The notes below the pieces were generated by a model. The model searched no databases, was not told where the DNA came from, and worked only from the letters and a program-made list of their open reading frames with translations. Shown here in pieces: positions 5,172-7,077 of a DNA stretch of 7,077 nt. The stretch is from contig JBKEDH010000125.1 of the NCBI GenBank assembly GCA_047975295.1, forward strand, positions 1-7,077, given 5' to 3'. Position 1 is the first letter of the stretch, and each line of letters opens with the position of its first letter. This stretch comes from JBKEDH01 sp047975295. Lineage in GTDB: Bacteria > Bacteroidota > Bacteroidia > Flavobacteriales > Flavobacteriaceae. Position numbers and translations under genes: made by a program.

Positions 5172-6428
5172 TTAGTAATATTTTACTATACGTTGCTTTA
5201 GTTCGCCATTATCTCTATTTAAAACAAAAAACTCCTTTCTTGCCGAAGCAAGGATAACTTCATTTTTATTTACCATCGCATCTTTAACATATTGAACGCC
5301 ATTGTTTTCCAATGTATTCATGTCGGTAGTCCAAAAAACTTCGGCCGTATTGGGGTTTAATGCCTGTAATATGTGACGATTATCACCTTTGTTTATGGCA
5401 TAGAAAATAATAAGAATATCGTTATCGTTATATAGTACTTGGGGTACAAAAAATATTCTATCGGGAGTAAAACTTTCTATCTTTACAATATTCTTTGATT
5501 TGTTTTGAAGTGCTTTAAGCTGCTTATATTGTGGCGTTTTATCTTTTTCGAACATATAATCGAACCACGAATTAATAGGTTTGTTTGTTTTTCCCAATGC
5601 ACTTATTAATGTATATTTTATGAGCTTATAGACATCACTTGTCTCGCCATCGTTAAAGGTAAAAAAGTCGTGTTCTGCAATATCTTCCGGAACATTCCTT
5701 TTAAAATAACCGTAGTTTTCACTTTTAGACAATATTATTTTTGGTGAAGGATAATAACAAAATTCCTGACCGTTTCTATTTAAAATTGTTACATAATCAT
5801 CCGATATATAAGAATTAACACCAGCAATACCCGAGGCTAATTCCGGTGTCTTTTCCAATTCGGGTGTTAATAGTTCAAAACTTAAATTCTGTTTATTAAA
5901 ACGGTACATATCTATTTCGTTTACAACCGCAAAAATGTCCATCGCTGTTGAATTGAAGATACTTACCCTATCGGATTTTAGATAAACTTTCTCTATTTTT
6001 TCCTCTTTAACCAAATCGCCTTTTGTATTGTAAAACAAGGTTTTTAGTTCGTTCTCTTTGGTTAATCCTAAAACACCTGCTATTAATTCACCATCGGTAT
6101 TTTTAAACACAAAATTATTGCTGTAATTAAACCTTTCCATTACAGGGATGTTAATGCTCCCCGTATTGGTTGAAAACAAATTAACCAAAACGGTAATAAG
6201 AAAAAATACAGCCATGGAAATTATGGCTATTATTGCTCCTTTTGGATATTTGGGCGTATTTGTATTGATGTTGCCCGAATGTTTATGGTGGTGGATAATA
6301 TGTGTATAATCGTTATCTAAAAAATATTCGGTACTGCAATTGCTGCAAATATAATGGTCGTCTTTTACCAATTCTTTATTTATACTACCACATTGCGGAC
6401 ACTTAATTGCCTTTATTTGTTTTGCCAT
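5172..6428 (-). CDS. Uncharacterised membrane protein with N-terminal zinc ribbon and probable beta-propeller region
   Basis: I do not recognise this 418-residue protein as a named family. Cys10, Cys13, Cys28 and Cys31 (CPQC and CSNC) form a small zinc ribbon. A His-rich stretch follows at 43-50 (HIIHHHKH), then one membrane segment at about 64-84 (AIIAIISMAVFFLITVLVNLF). The remaining roughly 330 residues should lie outside the cytoplasm. They are rich in beta-like segments; near the end LQALNPNTAEVFWTTDM and FFVLNRDNGEL resemble the repeat style of PQQ-type beta-propellers (residue, Asp/Asn, Gly/Glu, then Trp). This suggests a sensor or scaffold joining a cytoplasmic metal-binding head to an outer domain, which is inference. 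ATG at 6428 precedes MAKQIKAIKCPQC directly, so the ribbon is at the very N-terminus. It lies 98 bp after the VanW gene and may be co-transcribed with it. Confidence 0.8.
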   Translation of the reverse strand: MAKQIKAIKCPQCGSINKELVKDDHYICSNCSTEYFLDNDYTHIIHHHKHSGNINTNTPKYPKGAIIAIISMAVFFLITVLVNLFSTNTGSINIPVMERFNYSNNFVFKNTDGELIAGVLGLTKENELKTLFYNTKGDLVKEEKIEKVYLKSDRVSIFNSTAMDIFAVVNEIDMYRFNKQNLSFELLTPELEKTPELASGIAGVNSYISDDYVTILNRNGQEFCYYPSPKIILSKSENYGYFKRNVPEDIAEHDFFTFNDGETSDVYKLIKYTLISALGKTNKPINSWFDYMFEKDKTPQYKQLKALQNKSKNIVKIESFTPDRIFFVPQVLYNDNDILIIFYAINKGDNRHILQALNPNTAEVFWTTDMNTLENNGVQYVKDAMVNKNEVILASARKEFFVLNRDNGELKQRIVKYY

Positions 6429-6526
6429 TTATACTTAGTTTAAACGTTTCTGATTTAATACCTATAAAGCCTTTTATTTTTGTTAAATTTAAACAGGCTC
6501 TTAATCCATAAACTTTAACAGCAGTT

Positions 6527-7077
6527 TTATTTTTCTGTTTCAAATTTGGGCGGTATATACTTTACTTTTCCATAGTTTTTAAACATCATTTCCTCTCCTA
6601 TCAATGCACCGCTTTTAAATTTGGCATTTTTTGTTCTCCAAATTTCGTTCGTTCTAAAAAAACTATTTCCTTTTTTTATAAACTTATGGTTTTTCTCAAA
6701 AACATGATAATTAAAATCGAGTTCTTCATTTATTCTTATTTCTCCTTCCAATAAGGTTTCGGTAAGCCATAAATTGAGCTGGAAAGTCCAATTTGTATTA
6801 TTGGTTAACTGAAAATCCAAATAATTATAAAATACTGTTGCCCCACTTGCAAAAGGAAGCACTCTTCCATCGTCGGGAAATGGATCGAAACTATGGTGGT
6901 GGCGTTCGGTAATGGTTAATGGGGAGTGAAGGGCCAACCAATGTAACAAATTCGAACTTTGGCATATTCCGCCCCCAATTCCTGCTTTAGCTTCTCCAAA
7001 TGAAAGTTCCATTCCAAGTTTATAACCTTTACTTTTGGTTGGCAGCCCAACCGTTTTGCAAAACGAAAATGTTTCAC
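6527..7077 (-). CDS. VanW-family protein, N-terminus cut by window edge
   Basis: The frame stays open to the right edge, so the first part of the gene is missing; the Met at 7012 is internal. About 183 codons are visible. They begin ETFSFCKTVGLPTKSKGYKLG and continue with GIGGGICQSSNLLHWLAL, ERHHHSFDPFPDDGRVLPFASGATVFYNY and a C-terminal charged tail. These are the conserved blocks of the VanW family, named after an accessory gene of vanB-type vancomycin-resistance clusters whose biochemical role is unknown. No other resistance gene is nearby, and flavobacterial genomes often carry lone VanW homologues, so a resistance role should not be assumed. Complete relatives, as I recall, are around 270 residues, so roughly a third is missing. 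The stop is TAA at 6529-6527. Confidence 0.9.
   Translation of the reverse strand, partial: ETFSFCKTVGLPTKSKGYKLGMELSFGEAKAGIGGGICQSSNLLHWLALHSPLTITERHHHSFDPFPDDGRVLPFASGATVFYNYLDFQLTNNTNWTFQLNLWLTETLLEGEIRINEELDFNYHVFEKNHKFIKKGNSFFRTNEIWRTKNAKFKSGALIGEEMMFKNYGKVKYIPPKFETEK

Noticed and set aside
6481..6495. Near-palindrome tgttaaatttaaaca in the spacer between the VanW and zinc-ribbon genes
   Set aside because: It is made only of A/T-rich bases apart from its ends, is interrupted by one extra base, and such matches are expected by chance in a spacer this AT-rich.

Overview
The window looks like a low-GC chromosomal segment from a Bacteroidota bacterium, most likely a marine-type member of the Flavobacteriaceae. 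The evidence is AT-rich spacers, few Shine-Dalgarno sites, a TTG / TAnnTTTG-like promoter, a long-form HisG, and heptamer repeats between genes. Every supported gene is on the minus strand, so transcription runs from high to low coordinates. I see no credible plus-strand gene, tRNA, rRNA, CRISPR array or transposase.

In transcription order: (1) a VanW-family protein cut by the right edge (6527-7077); (2) an unrecognised membrane protein with an N-terminal zinc ribbon and a probable beta-propeller-like outer part (5172-6428); (3) a 146-bp spacer with a large, nearly perfect inverted repeat (5061-5123); (4) a tight cluster of fabG (4279-5025), a membrane VWA-domain protein with a GTG start (2224-4254) and a prohibitin/SPFH protein (1395-2213), with gaps of 24 and 10 bp; (5) a 324-bp spacer with a his-operon leader; (6) hisG (213-1070); (7) a left-edge spacer (1-212) with degenerate 7-bp repeats and a fragment of a probable dispersed repeat.

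The most informative non-gene element is the leader upstream of hisG. It encodes an 18-residue peptide with four consecutive histidines (1178-1234), followed by an intrinsic terminator (1111-1145). Two further complementary segments fit a classical ribosome-mediated attenuator. HisG also has the C-terminal regulatory domain of the long form, so the first step of histidine synthesis appears to be controlled both at transcription (by charged tRNA-His) and at the enzyme (by histidine).

The fabG-VWA-prohibitin cluster joins a fatty-acid synthesis enzyme to two membrane proteins of unclear role. A terminator-like hairpin inside the start of the VWA gene could lower downstream expression relative to fabG. 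I see no evidence for a defence system or mobile island; the unusual content is regulatory and repeat structure.
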